Position numbers and translations under genes: made by a program
Notes under the pieces: model-generated
What the model was told of the DNA's origin: nothing
The model's input: only the letters and a program-made list of their open reading frames with translations
Databases searched by the model: none
Shown: positions 8,802-15,857 of the stretch, piece after piece
Layout: each line of letters begins with the position of its first letter
Numbering within the stretch: position 1 is the first letter of the stretch
Assembly (NCBI GenBank): GCA_003990745.1
Contig: RBNI01003438.1
Coordinates: 1 to 15,857 of the forward strand
DNA length: 15,857 bases
Direction: 5' to 3'
From: Jimgerdemannia flammicorona
Lineage: Eukaryota > Mucoromycota > Endogonomycetes > Endogonales > Endogonaceae

Positions 8802-9212
8802 GTTTGATGAGCCAAATCCTTTGGATCCTTGGATAGTAAGCAGTAGTTCAGGGACTTCCTTGACTGTCAGGGTTGACTCGATTTTTTCGAATAGGATCTG
8901 GGCAATACAGAACCCTATAGGGATCTTGAAGGGTGTCCAACTGTGGTTTTGGATGAAGACAATAATTTCGCCTGTATAATCTTCATCAATGACTCCTCCT
9001 TCTACTGAGAGTCCTTTTAATGCTAGGCTGCTATGACAGCATATTCTTCCAACATGTCCTTCAGAGATTTGGATGCTGATTCCTGTGTAGACTTGCTTGA
9101 CTTCTCAGTTAGAGACTATAGCTTCTTTGGCTGCATACAGGTCATATCCAGCTGCTTTTTGACTTCCTTTGGTTGGGGCTTTGGCAGTTTGTCTTAACTT
9201 GACAAAGTCTAG
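8802..9212 (-). pseudogene. dUTPase-like domain at the N-terminus of pol (broken)
   Basis: About 137 codons in the pol frame show all five trimeric dUTPase motifs in order and spacing. Motif I is APTKGSQKAAGYDLYAA (9129-9179), II is GRICCHSSLALKG (about 9012-9050), III is GGVIDEDYTGE (8967-8999), IV is IPIGFCIAQ (8898-8924) and V is GSKGFGSSN (8802-8828). The catalytic Asp and Tyr of motif III are kept. Expected Arg residues are changed: His in motif II, Cys in motif IV, and Gln before motif V, all one transition from an Arg codon. A TGA at 9105-9107 breaks it. The enzyme hydrolyses dUTP and limits uracil in the DNA copy. Confidence 0.88.
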
Positions 9213-9270
9213 GTCTGGTGGTCAGGTTGTTGAGGTGGTGCAGAGTGGTAACAGTTGCTCGTGTTGCTGT

Positions 9271-11199
9271 TCAGAGTTTTCGGTTAGGGCAGGCACTGGC
9301 CATGTATCCTGTCTTTCGGCAATAGAAGCATACTCCACTTCTTCTAAGTTCATTCCTTTCACCTTCAGTGAGTTTCTTGAAGGTGCTCGGCTGGGTGGGT
9401 TCATGATTTCTGAGTGTCCATGAAGTAAATGTTGAGGGAGCTCAGTATGCTTCGTGCTTGAGTTCTTCTTTCTTGGCCCAAGTCTTTTCCTTGTTATTGA
9501 GTTGTCTTCGGGGCAGAACTGGTCCAGCTGTTAGGATCCGCTTGACCATAGTCTTGATTCTTGCCAGGCACCATTGTTGATGGTCACACCCAACTGGGCA
9601 TCCTTGTTCTCAGATTTTTCTAGTAAGCCATTCAGGCAGGGCATCGAATAAATGATCTGCTCTTGTACCATTTCATGCTTCATCATTGGCAATATATCCT
9701 AGGCCAACAGTGTTCAGGAGTGACTCGAGTTTCATACAGAAGGTTTCAAATTCCTCCTTGCCATATATATCGAATTTGAGATTGTGGAGTTTTACTCGGG
9801 ATTCAGCAATCATGGTTTTGCTGCGATATTGAGCAATCATAAGTTGTTTAAGTCTAGGGGCTGCAGGATGGGCTCCATATCCTGGGGCATTATTTGCTGC
9901 ATTCTGAGCAACTACTGCAGGTCGGGTGTCCCATGTGAGGGGTTTTTCAGGGAGGGTTCACCACCATTCTTCAGCAGGTCCTCGAAAGAATGTAACAACT
10001 CAGTGGACATAGGCTGTAGTGGTAGCAAAAAGTTGTTCCAGAGTGTGGTCTTGATTATTTGTCAGAACGTGGTCAGTAACTTGTTCATTAGTCCATTGAT
10101 TGGCTTCGAAGTTGGTGTCAACTACACTAATAAAGCTTTGGACTTCTTGTGCAGTACCATTGAAGGTAGGTAGACTCAGATTTTTTGTAGGTCGGGTCTG
10201 TTCGGCTAAGGCAGTAATGGTTGCTGCTATTATGGCTATCTGAGCTATGAGGTCTAGAATCTGTTAGTTTGCCATATTGTTTATTGGAGGCAGTTGGACT
10301 ACTGGTAGGGGTGTTACTAGTACTACTTGAGGTACTGGTACAGCATGCGATGGGGTTCTTTGGGTCTATGTAAGTTGCTGGAGTAGTAGTTGTGGGTCTG
10401 GAGTAAGGGCTTGATAGATAGCTATCTGTTACTGTGTAGGTGTGTTCTGTCCTGATGGAGGCTCGTCTCCTTCGGCAGTATATCCAGGATCGAATTTGCT
10501 GAGATACTCCTCCTCTTCTTCGGTTTGGTCTCCGTGTACTTGGGTTTGCTCAGTGTCGAAGTAGACAGAATCGGTTATATATCTGATTTTGGATGGACTT
10601 AATTCAAAGTCAAGTTTTGGTTCGGTATTGGTTTCAGATTCAGGTAGGGTTGTAGCAGGGCCTGCTTCAGGTTCGGGATTGGGTAGTTGATGAAGGGTTT
10701 CTCTTGCTTCTTCCTTAAGAATATGGGGGGCCTTGCTGTTCTGGAATCGGTAGTATAATGTGGTCCTGGTCCTGGTATGGTGAAAGTCGGTAGAGTTGAG
10801 CCACTTGGCTACAGAGGCTTGGGCTTCGTGAGGAACTAAGACTAGAAAGACTGCTGCTGGTTGTCCTAGGTCACTCGGATTTGTGAAGCTGACAAAACTC
10901 TTGTTGAGAAGAGTAAAGAAGGCTTCTATAAGACCTTCTTCATCTTGACTTGCTGGGTGTAGTGCAAGGAGTTCGGTGAATAAGGTTTCACCTATTTGCT
11001 GGTTTAATCGGAGTACTTCTTTCTTTGAATGAAGTTTGTCCCACTTGTTGCAGGTGTGGAGGTCAAATTGTCCTTGTACATTAGGTTCAATTCTCTCCAG
11101 ATTGTCAGATGGTTCATGATAAATTCCAGTTCAGAGGTTGGGCTTTATATCAACTTGTAGGAATTCGCAGAAGGGTTTGTAGCAGGGTGAGGAAGCGTC
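9271..11199 (-). pseudogene. gag: gag polyprotein with long N-terminal extension and altered zinc knuckle
   Basis: A single frame follows the TAA at 11200-11202 and runs to TGA at 9271-9273. Interrupting stops start, in low coordinates, at 11131, 10429, 10366, 10264, 10000, 9958, 9673, 9610 and 9442. The capsid-like part starts near 10275 (ATG at 10273-10275) with FNGTAQEVQSFI, then TFFRGPAEEWW and ADHLFDALPEWL, as in Ty3/Gypsy capsids. The C-terminus has CFYCRKTGYMASAC (9289-9330), a CCHC knuckle with Tyr in place of His. Upstream, about 290 extra codons with an acidic EEEEE run precede the capsid. No ATG is found at the N-terminus; an ATA at 11146-11148 may be a former ATG. Confidence 0.85.
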
Positions 11200-11216
11200 T
11201 TAAAGTGTAATTGGAT

Positions 11217-11234
11217 TGTGAACCACTGCTACCA
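11217..11234 (-). promoter_or_regulatory. Primer-binding site, possibly initiator tRNA-Met
   Basis: Three bases inside the 5' LTR, the coding strand reads TGGTAGCAGTGGTTCACA. It starts with TGG (complement of the tRNA CCA end), and TGGTAGC would pair with a tRNA ending GCTACCA. Fungal initiator Met tRNAs end in this way, as does the primer of Ty3. Beyond these seven bases the match is uncertain. Confidence 0.65.
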
Positions 11235-11275
11235 AGTTGTAAGAGGGTTGCTTTTTTAGAGTAACTATTACGTAG

Positions 11276-11328
11276 TTCTGGAAGGGTTTTCTGGAAGGGT
11301 TTTCTGGAAGTTCTGGATATTCTGGAAG
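11276..11328. repeat. Heat-shock-element-like repeat cluster in 5' LTR
   Basis: TTCTGGAAG occurs at 11276-11284, 11289-11297, 11302-11310 and 11320-11328, with TTCTGGATA at 11311-11319 as a near copy. It corresponds to the cluster at 2685-2737 and would lie downstream of the transcription start. Confidence 0.5.
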
Positions 11329-11917
11329 ACTGTTTTCTTATGGTCAAGATCAATTTCATATGGAGTACATCCTCTATGCTTATTGATTTCAAGATTGGGT
11401 TGACATCTCAACCAAAGTCCTTTTTTGGACTAGTTCTGGATGTTCAGGATTTTCCATATTTCAGGAATTTCATGAAACTAAGACCAGCTTAGTTGAATTG
11501 GCATATTGCTGCAGACAATACCCAATTAGGAAATTTTGTGATAGTGTTAGGAGTAGGATCTAATGGGGAGCAGATTTACTTAAGAGTGGTTTGTGGGTTA
11601 TTAAATAGGTTTATTCACTATTCATGATATTGCTATACTAGGAGTAGTTGTGTGAAGGGATATTGTGGGGAAGTGCTCAGGAGTTGTGTTCAGATTGTTC
11701 AGGTCTGAGATTCTGAGGTCTGGAGGAGGGGGTATTTATACTAGTGAGGGGCTATCTGGACTATGCTAGATATAGATGTAGCACTAAGTGCTTTACTGAG
11801 TCGGAATGCAGTCATGTAGTACAAGAGTGATCTGACATGTCAAGAGATCGTCTGACTACTGAGTCAGTTCACAGTCATGTTGTACAAGGCTAATCTAACT
11901 ATACTATGACTGTTAGG

Positions 11918-11927
11918 CTATTTATAG
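11918..11927 (-). promoter_or_regulatory. TATA box of the 5' LTR, likely promoter of the element RNA
   Basis: The coding strand reads CTATAAATAG, two bases after the stop codon of the U3 frame (11930-11932). A start about 30 bases downstream, near 11890, would leave about 650 bases of R and U5 before the primer-binding site. The start position is inferred from the box only. Confidence 0.65.
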
Positions 11928-11929
11928 GT

Positions 11930-13027
11930 TTAGGTGCTGTCTGGATAGTCTTCGATAACATCATCATTGATTGCTTTATCTCTGATGAAGTAGTCATCTA
12001 GAAAAAGTGGTTCGCGGATTATTTCTCCTTGTTCGCTGAGGTAATAATATATTAGAACTTCATCTTCGTCCCATAGGATAGCATTGTCTATCTCATATGC
12101 TGGATAAGGTATTGGTGGGCAAAGGAGGGGTGTATTGTCTTCACTTTCATTGGATTCGCTGTCTGTGTATCTTCTATAGGTTACAGTACTATGAGTCACA
12201 GGGTTGTAGTAAGCTGGCGGTTGTGGTTCATGTCACTCGTACTCAGGTGGTGGAGTTGTTGATTCAATCTTGAGGGTTGTCTGGAGGTACAGGTTGTGTT
12301 CTCCGGTCTCTTCATTGTAGTTGAAGTAATTGGGGGTGAATGCAGGTTGGTATTTGTGTCAGTGGTCATTGTCCCAATAAGTCTCGTATGTGGTTATGAA
12401 CTGTTGTAAGTTCATTGGCAAGGTTGGCGGTGTGATTAGAATTGGTAGAGATCCTTGGCTTGAGGTCATGTCAGCATCAGAAGGATCATTGTCTTCTGCT
12501 TCATCTTTGTCAAAGTTGATTATATTATAGATGTCCTTCATAGCGTATCCAACTTGGGGCATTTGCAGAATGTGATCGTTGGGGTGCGAGAAGGTTCTGT
12601 CGGTAGTCTGAACATATTCAAGATACTTATAGTTGAGTTCTTGTATCATGTTGTTGATTTGGCCATAGGACAGGGTAGCAACCATTTCGCTAGTAGTAAC
12701 TCGAAGGTGGAGAATAAAGGTGCTGTACTCATAGAAGAGTTCTTGGTGTTTGCAGGCGATGAGCTTCTGGTGTTGAGACATCTGGATAATGTCTGTGTCA
12801 TGGTGGTGTTTGACCATATCTTCTAGGAGGTGGTCAATCTGGTAGTAGCTTGAGATTTGTCCAATTTGGTAGGCCTTATTAAGCATGTTCAGGGCATTCC
12901 ATCGGGCTTCCACAAAGTAGAGAGGTGCAAGGCTATAGATATTCATGAGGGGCAGAGGGGGTGTGGCTCGGTTGACAATGGAATTCCAAATGTCAGTGCA
13001 GATGCGGTTGTAGATCTCGGTGGTCAT
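11930..13027 (-). pseudogene. U3-encoded protein of unknown function (5' LTR copy, two stops)
   Basis: From ATG at 13025-13027 this frame runs 365 codons to TAA at 11930-11932, with TGA at 12359-12361 and 12233-12235 only. The first 222 residues are uninterrupted. The other LTR has TGG at the first stop and CAA at the second. In the other LTR the frame starts 26 codons earlier; here that start is lost by a 4-base insertion and a TGA near 13089. Features are an N-terminal half with many aromatic and His residues, an acidic segment, and a Pro/Tyr-rich C-terminal part with PPEY (12239-12250) and PPAY (12209-12220). PPxY motifs bind WW domains of Nedd4-type ubiquitin ligases in known Gag proteins. 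No homologue is recognised. Confidence 0.8.
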
Positions 13028-13317
13028 GTTTGTGTGTTTGGAAGTTATGGTTGTTATTTGTTTTGGTTCTGCTTTGGTATGTCTTGGTGCTCAGTATACA
13101 TATATGCATCTGTTCTTGATTGATAAGATTCCGTTTGTGTGATCCTTGTATTCTGTGACTTCGTATTGACTCAGCTTTGTATGCTGTGACTTCTGTTTGA
13201 CTCAGCTTCGTGATCTTGCAGGTAATTTCCAGATTTGTTCAAAGATCGCGTGTGATTTCAGTGACTTGTTCAGAGGGTGATGTGTGATTTCTGTGGCTTA
13301 GAGGTTGTATGCTTATA

Positions 13318-13322
13318 TTTAT
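13318..13322. repeat. Target-site duplication, right copy (TTTAT)
   Basis: This is an exact match to 2642-2646, directly after the LTR end GCTTATA at 13317. If one copy is removed, the flanking reading frame joins without a shift (TTT ATA GTA GCT). Confidence 0.9.
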
Positions 13323-13981
13323 AGTAGCTAGATATATAAAGTTTAGTCTAGATGAATTTTTTGAACTTTTTAAAATTAATCTAAAGTATATATAATTTTA
13401 AATTTTTATTAACTATAATTTTTATTTTAAATTTTAATTAGTTAATTTAATAATCATTAATTAATAATTTTTTTAATAATAATATTAGAAAATCTAAAGT
13501 AGATACTATAGATCAACTTACAAATATTGTTTTAATATTTACTTATAATGATCATAATATTCCACAATTAATAAAAGAAACTAATAATATTAAAAATGTT
13601 TACTTTTATCAAAGGTTAATTTTTTTAGATTAATTTTTTAAAGATATCAAGAGTATTACAAAATACTATAAATTCTACTTTGATATAGATTATCTTGAAC
13701 AGGTTCAACCAAAAGAATGGTTTATGGATCTAAGTGATAAATGAATAAAATTAATATCAAACTCTTTAATTAGTATTTCTGATATTTTCTCTCAAGAATC
13801 AAAACTTAAAGAAATTGAAGCTAAAGGATATTTATCAGAAAGAGTATAGTTTCTTTATAAAAAAATTCAACCTTATATTCAAGATGAAAATCAAGACAAA
13901 GTATATCCAAAACCAACTGTTCCAAAGCCTAAAAAGATTAAATTAAATGAGAAACATAATCTTTTACTTTTTTTAATATAA
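13318..13981 (+). pseudogene. DUF7869-like protein, right half
   Basis: The first codons give FIVARYIKFSLDEFFELFK (13318-13374), which continues the left half in frame. It fits a family block of the type GHTKFSPD...FGLFK after G to R, H to Y, T to I, P to L and G to E changes, all C-to-T or G-to-A. A short AT-only gap or intron and a frame change follow, then an open stretch from 13454. This contains NIPQLIKETNN, ITKYYKFYFD and VQPKEWFMDLSDK, with stops TAA 13631, TGA 13742 and TAG 13847, and ends at TAA 13979-13981. The product is rich in Lys, Ile and Asn as expected of AT-driven decay. The function of the family is unknown. The assignment is from memory of the motifs. Confidence 0.6.
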
Positions 13982-14209
13982 ATTAGTAGATAGTTATTAA
14001 AAATGAATTTATTTCAAATTATTACAAAATATAATTAAGGTTGAAGTATAGAATGCAAAAGTGGATTTTAATTTTCCAGTTCTGAAAAAGAAAATGTTTC
14101 AACAAGTGAGTTTTAACATTTGCAATTTTAACATTAATAGTGATTTTTAGATTTATATCCAGGAAAGAATCTTCGAATTTCTGCATGATACTAGAATGAG
14201 AAAAGTGCA
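13982..14209. other. AT-rich tail of the decayed block, no gene seen
   Basis: The sequence stays AT-rich and without coding signal until about 14210, where CpG-containing, balanced composition resumes abruptly. A short minus-strand open stretch here (14022-14210) is Lys, Ile and Asn rich and looks like chance in AT-rich DNA. Confidence 0.5.
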
Positions 14210-14502
14210 CATTTTAAAAAGTCACCAGGCCATTTAGTCACGTGGTGTGGTTTATAGATTCGCCGACTGTAGATTGGCTGTTTCACACATACCCTACGGT
14301 ACATAAATTGTTTTCAATAGTGCAAATAGTGCAATAACATATATCTCAAGTATTTATTGAATGAATGGATTAATTGTCCATATTTTACATCTCAAAATGC
14401 GTTGGTCGCATTACCACACTAGTTCTAGCAATTTATGCTTGAATGTAATGATTAGGAATAGAAATAGTTGGCATCTTTCTGCTGCAGGACGCCAACTCCG
14501 CC
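14210..14502. other. Intergenic sequence, nothing recognised
   Basis: Composition is balanced, with several CpGs and short direct repeats such as ATAGTGCAA twice near 14318-14334. No coding pattern or RNA gene is seen. Confidence 0.4.
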
Positions 14503-14850
14503 TCACGTCCGAATCATCCGATCAGCGATGATATCATCACGCCATAGATACCGACTGCATAGTTCCCATGATGTCGGAGGAGTCATTGTAAACATGAACG
14601 ATGATCTCTCAAAATCAATGGGCGGTAGGGTGTTATTGAGAACAGAGCATGAAGGGAAAAGAGGCCGAAATCTTAATCCGGGATTTGGATGATAGTGGAC
14701 AGAGATAGAGTGAGATAAAGATAGTATGTACCTGGCAATAGGAAATAGGTCCAGTTCATATGTGGAGGAGTATTCGGATGTGGAAGATGGCGTGATTACA
14801 TAAGCTTGTGCCATAACTAGATCGCTTCCCTTCAACTCCCACGGACCCAT
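14503..14850 (-). CDS. Hypothetical short reading frame, doubtful
   Basis: An ATG at 14848-14850 opens a frame of about 115 codons beginning MGPWELKGSDLVMAQAYV and ending in MIRT before TGA at 14503-14505. The codon usage is unbiased and CpGs are present, unlike the repeats to the left, so it may belong to a real host gene. No motif, signal peptide or membrane segment is evident. A possible donor site (AG followed by GTACAT, near 14732) would cut it after PIAR, so it might be a first exon. It could equally be chance. Confidence 0.2.
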   Translation of the reverse strand: MGPWELKGSDLVMAQAYVITPSSTSEYSSTYELDLFPIARYILSLSHSISVHYHPNPGLRFRPLFPSCSVLNNTLPPIDFERSSFMFTMTPPTSWELCSRYLWRDDIIADRMIRT

Positions 14851-15857
14851 GGAATACACATGACGACCTTCAGACCATCGTAAACGTCTCCCGTTTACTA
14901 TATTGATTATCGATTATCACCACCCAGCACCATATGAAACTGCCTCATCCGTTCGCTCCGACCTAGATCGTCAACCAATCACTTCGCTATGGTCACCATT
15001 CCGGAACTTTTGCATGACTGTTTATTTTATTATATTTTATTATGCATTTTGACAGACCTGACTCAACGCGGGGGTGCATTGACCAGCTGAAAAATAAGAA
15101 GCGTGAGACATTCTTGACATTCTTGCAGATTGTGACTGCTTGACATTCTCACCTCATGGTAACCATTATTAGATATATCTTTTAGAAAAGCATTTTTGGT
15201 TTCAACGTGTATATATCCAAGAATTTGATCATTGAAGTAGTCCAGATATCCTTTTAGTGTAGGCCTGGAGAAGTATTTTTCTTAATATGGGTTACATGTC
15301 TAGTCCTGCACCACGATCATTTTAGGTGACATATTAGTGACTGCCTTTCCTGGGCGAGACTAACTTCTATTAGATAACAACTTTATTTCCGCGCACTGTA
15401 ACAAGTCAAATGTGTTAATATGATTGCGAGACCTTACAGGCGGAACAACGGTTAGCCGTTTGGTAAGGTACGAAAAATAAAAAAAAAATAAAAAATAAAA
15501 AAAAACGCTTCAAGCTGTCACAAACTGAACGGCAATTCACAAACAGTCATGGTTCTGACGACCCGATCCACAAACTGGCGACCTGTAAATTCCTGACGAC
15601 CCGGTCCACGGTCCCTATATTGCAATTGCCTTCCATGGTATGCTGTATCAATAAGGTCACCTAAATACCTAAAATAGTGTGCGAAAACAAGAGTGAAGAG
15701 GAAATGGGCAGATGGAAATGCGAATTGTGAAACATAGAGAAAGCCTCCACATTAGCATAAAAAGCTCCACAAGGACATTGTCGGGTAGTCATGCCTATCC
15801 ATCAATAACACCCATATTTTTTCTCTCTCGTTCGGGTGTTTTTTTTTTTTTTTTTTT
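14851..15857. other. Intergenic host DNA with short repeats and homopolymer tracts
   Basis: I see no gene here. TTGACATTCT occurs at 15114-15123 and 15140-15149. CTGACGACCCGATCCAC (15555-15571) recurs with one mismatch at 15593-15609. An A-rich tract lies at 15473-15505 and a run of 19 T ends the window (15839-15857). AACACCC (15807-15813) can pair with GGGTGTT (15834-15840) across a 20-base loop just before the T run. Confidence 0.4.
15473..15505. repeat. A-rich low-complexity tract
   Basis: Thirty-three bases of A are interrupted by three T residues. It could be the tail of a retroposed sequence, but no target duplication or recognisable body is evident next to it. Confidence 0.6.

Larger units (their letters stand above)
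5145..9404 (-). pseudogene. pol: pol polyprotein: dUTPase-PR-RT-RNase H-IN-chromodomain, broken by stops only
   Basis: One minus-strand frame from 9404 to the TAA at 5145-5147 (1420 codons) carries all pol domains. Internal stops start, in low coordinates, at 9222, 9105, 8721, 8688, 8460, 8385, 8226, 7983, 7095, 6441, 6021, 5994, 5862 and 5598: ten TGA and four TAA. There is no frameshift. The upstream end overlaps the gag zinc-knuckle region, so pol would be reached by a +1 (or -2) frame change from gag. 9404 is simply the first ATG in the frame, not a proven start. The stops fall where the families usually have Trp, Arg or Gln. The order RT, RNase H, IN is that of Ty3/Gypsy. Confidence 0.93.
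2647..13317 (-). mobile_element. Full-length chromodomain Ty3/Gypsy LTR retrotransposon with dUTPase and U3-encoded frame
   Basis: This 10.7-kb element has two 2.08-kb direct LTRs, a perfect 5-bp target duplication, a primer-binding site, a polypurine tract, and gag and pol on the minus strand. The domain order of pol is dUTPase, protease, RT, RNase H, integrase, chromodomain. RT before integrase places it in Ty3/Gypsy, and the C-terminal chromodomain in the chromoviruses. It is not autonomous now: pol has 14 internal stops and gag nine, all explainable by single C-to-T or G-to-A changes. The LTR ends read TATAAG...CTTACA on the coding strand, a near-palindromic pair with A in place of the usual second-position G at the 5' end of both LTRs. 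Confidence 0.95.
11238..13317 (-). repeat. 5' LTR (right copy), 2080 bp
   Basis: This is a direct repeat of 2647-4721. On the coding strand it begins TATAAGCATACAACC and ends CCCTCTTACA. The TATA box at 11918-11927 divides it: about 1400 bp upstream (U3) hold the long reading frame, and about 650 bp downstream would be R and U5. An LTR of 2 kb is long for a Ty3/Gypsy element of fungi, where a few hundred bases is common. Confidence 0.95.

Noticed and set aside
5145..9404. TGA read as tryptophan, which would remove many of the stops in gag and pol
   Set aside because: TGG is used for Trp throughout the same frames, and TAA and TAG stops also occur at Gln positions. The LTR comparison shows TGG in one copy and TGA in the other. 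Decay explains all of it without a changed code.
12554..13123. Plus-strand open stretches in the LTR (12554-12826, 12857-13123, also 4274-4546 and 3506-3817)
   Set aside because: They are antisense shadows of the U3 frame. Their composition follows the minus-strand codons, and they are not kept equally in both LTRs.
2647..13317. An envelope gene that would make this a retrovirus-like element
   Set aside because: No signal peptide, membrane segment or Cys-rich ectodomain is seen between integrase and the polypurine tract or in the U3 frame.
14022..14210. Minus-strand 62-codon frame in AT-rich DNA
   Set aside because: The composition is Lys, Ile, Asn and Phe rich with no motif, as expected for chance in AT-rich sequence.
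15807..15857. Hairpin plus T run as a transcription terminator
   Set aside because: The loop is 20 bases and the context is eukaryotic. The T run may be a retroposon tail or simple repeat, and no gene ends here.

Overview
The window looks like repeat-rich nuclear DNA of a filamentous fungus, probably an ascomycete with repeat-directed C-to-T mutation. The evidence is a decayed Tad-like LINE, a chromodomain-carrying Ty3/Gypsy retrotransposon, an AT-saturated remnant resembling the DUF7869 family, and copy-to-copy differences that are almost all transitions. I see no intact protein-coding gene that I would defend strongly. The phylum is inferred from element types, not from a host gene.

Layout from left to right. 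Positions 1-2165 hold a plus-strand LINE relic: an ORF1-like stretch, an APE-type endonuclease and the beginning of the reverse transcriptase, with about twenty in-frame stops. Positions 2270-2646 and 13318-13981 are two halves of one very AT-rich DUF7869-like pseudogene. Its halves are separated by a complete LTR retrotransposon, 2647-13317, on the minus strand, flanked by a perfect 5-bp duplication (TTTAT). Positions 14210-15857 are compositionally normal DNA with at most one weak hypothetical reading frame, plus A- and T-tracts.

The retrotransposon is the main object. Read on the minus strand it runs: 5' LTR (11238-13317), primer-binding site, gag with a long N-terminal extension and a zinc knuckle, then in another frame (+1 relative to gag) a pol frame. 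Pol encodes a dUTPase-like domain, aspartic protease, reverse transcriptase, RNase H, integrase and chromodomain. It is followed by a short 3' segment holding a tRNA-like relic, a polypurine tract and the 3' LTR (2647-4721). Gag and pol are broken only by nonsense codons; I found no frameshift across about 6 kb.

Two things make it unusual. First, a five-motif dUTPase lies between the gag zinc knuckle and the protease, where betaretroviruses place theirs. Second, each 2.08-kb LTR carries a reading frame of up to about 390 codons that ends just before the LTR TATA box. The frame therefore lies within U3 and would be expressed only from the 3' end of the element RNA. Comparison of the two LTRs indicates that this frame was essentially open when the element inserted. 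The encoded protein is unrecognised and has two PPxY motifs.
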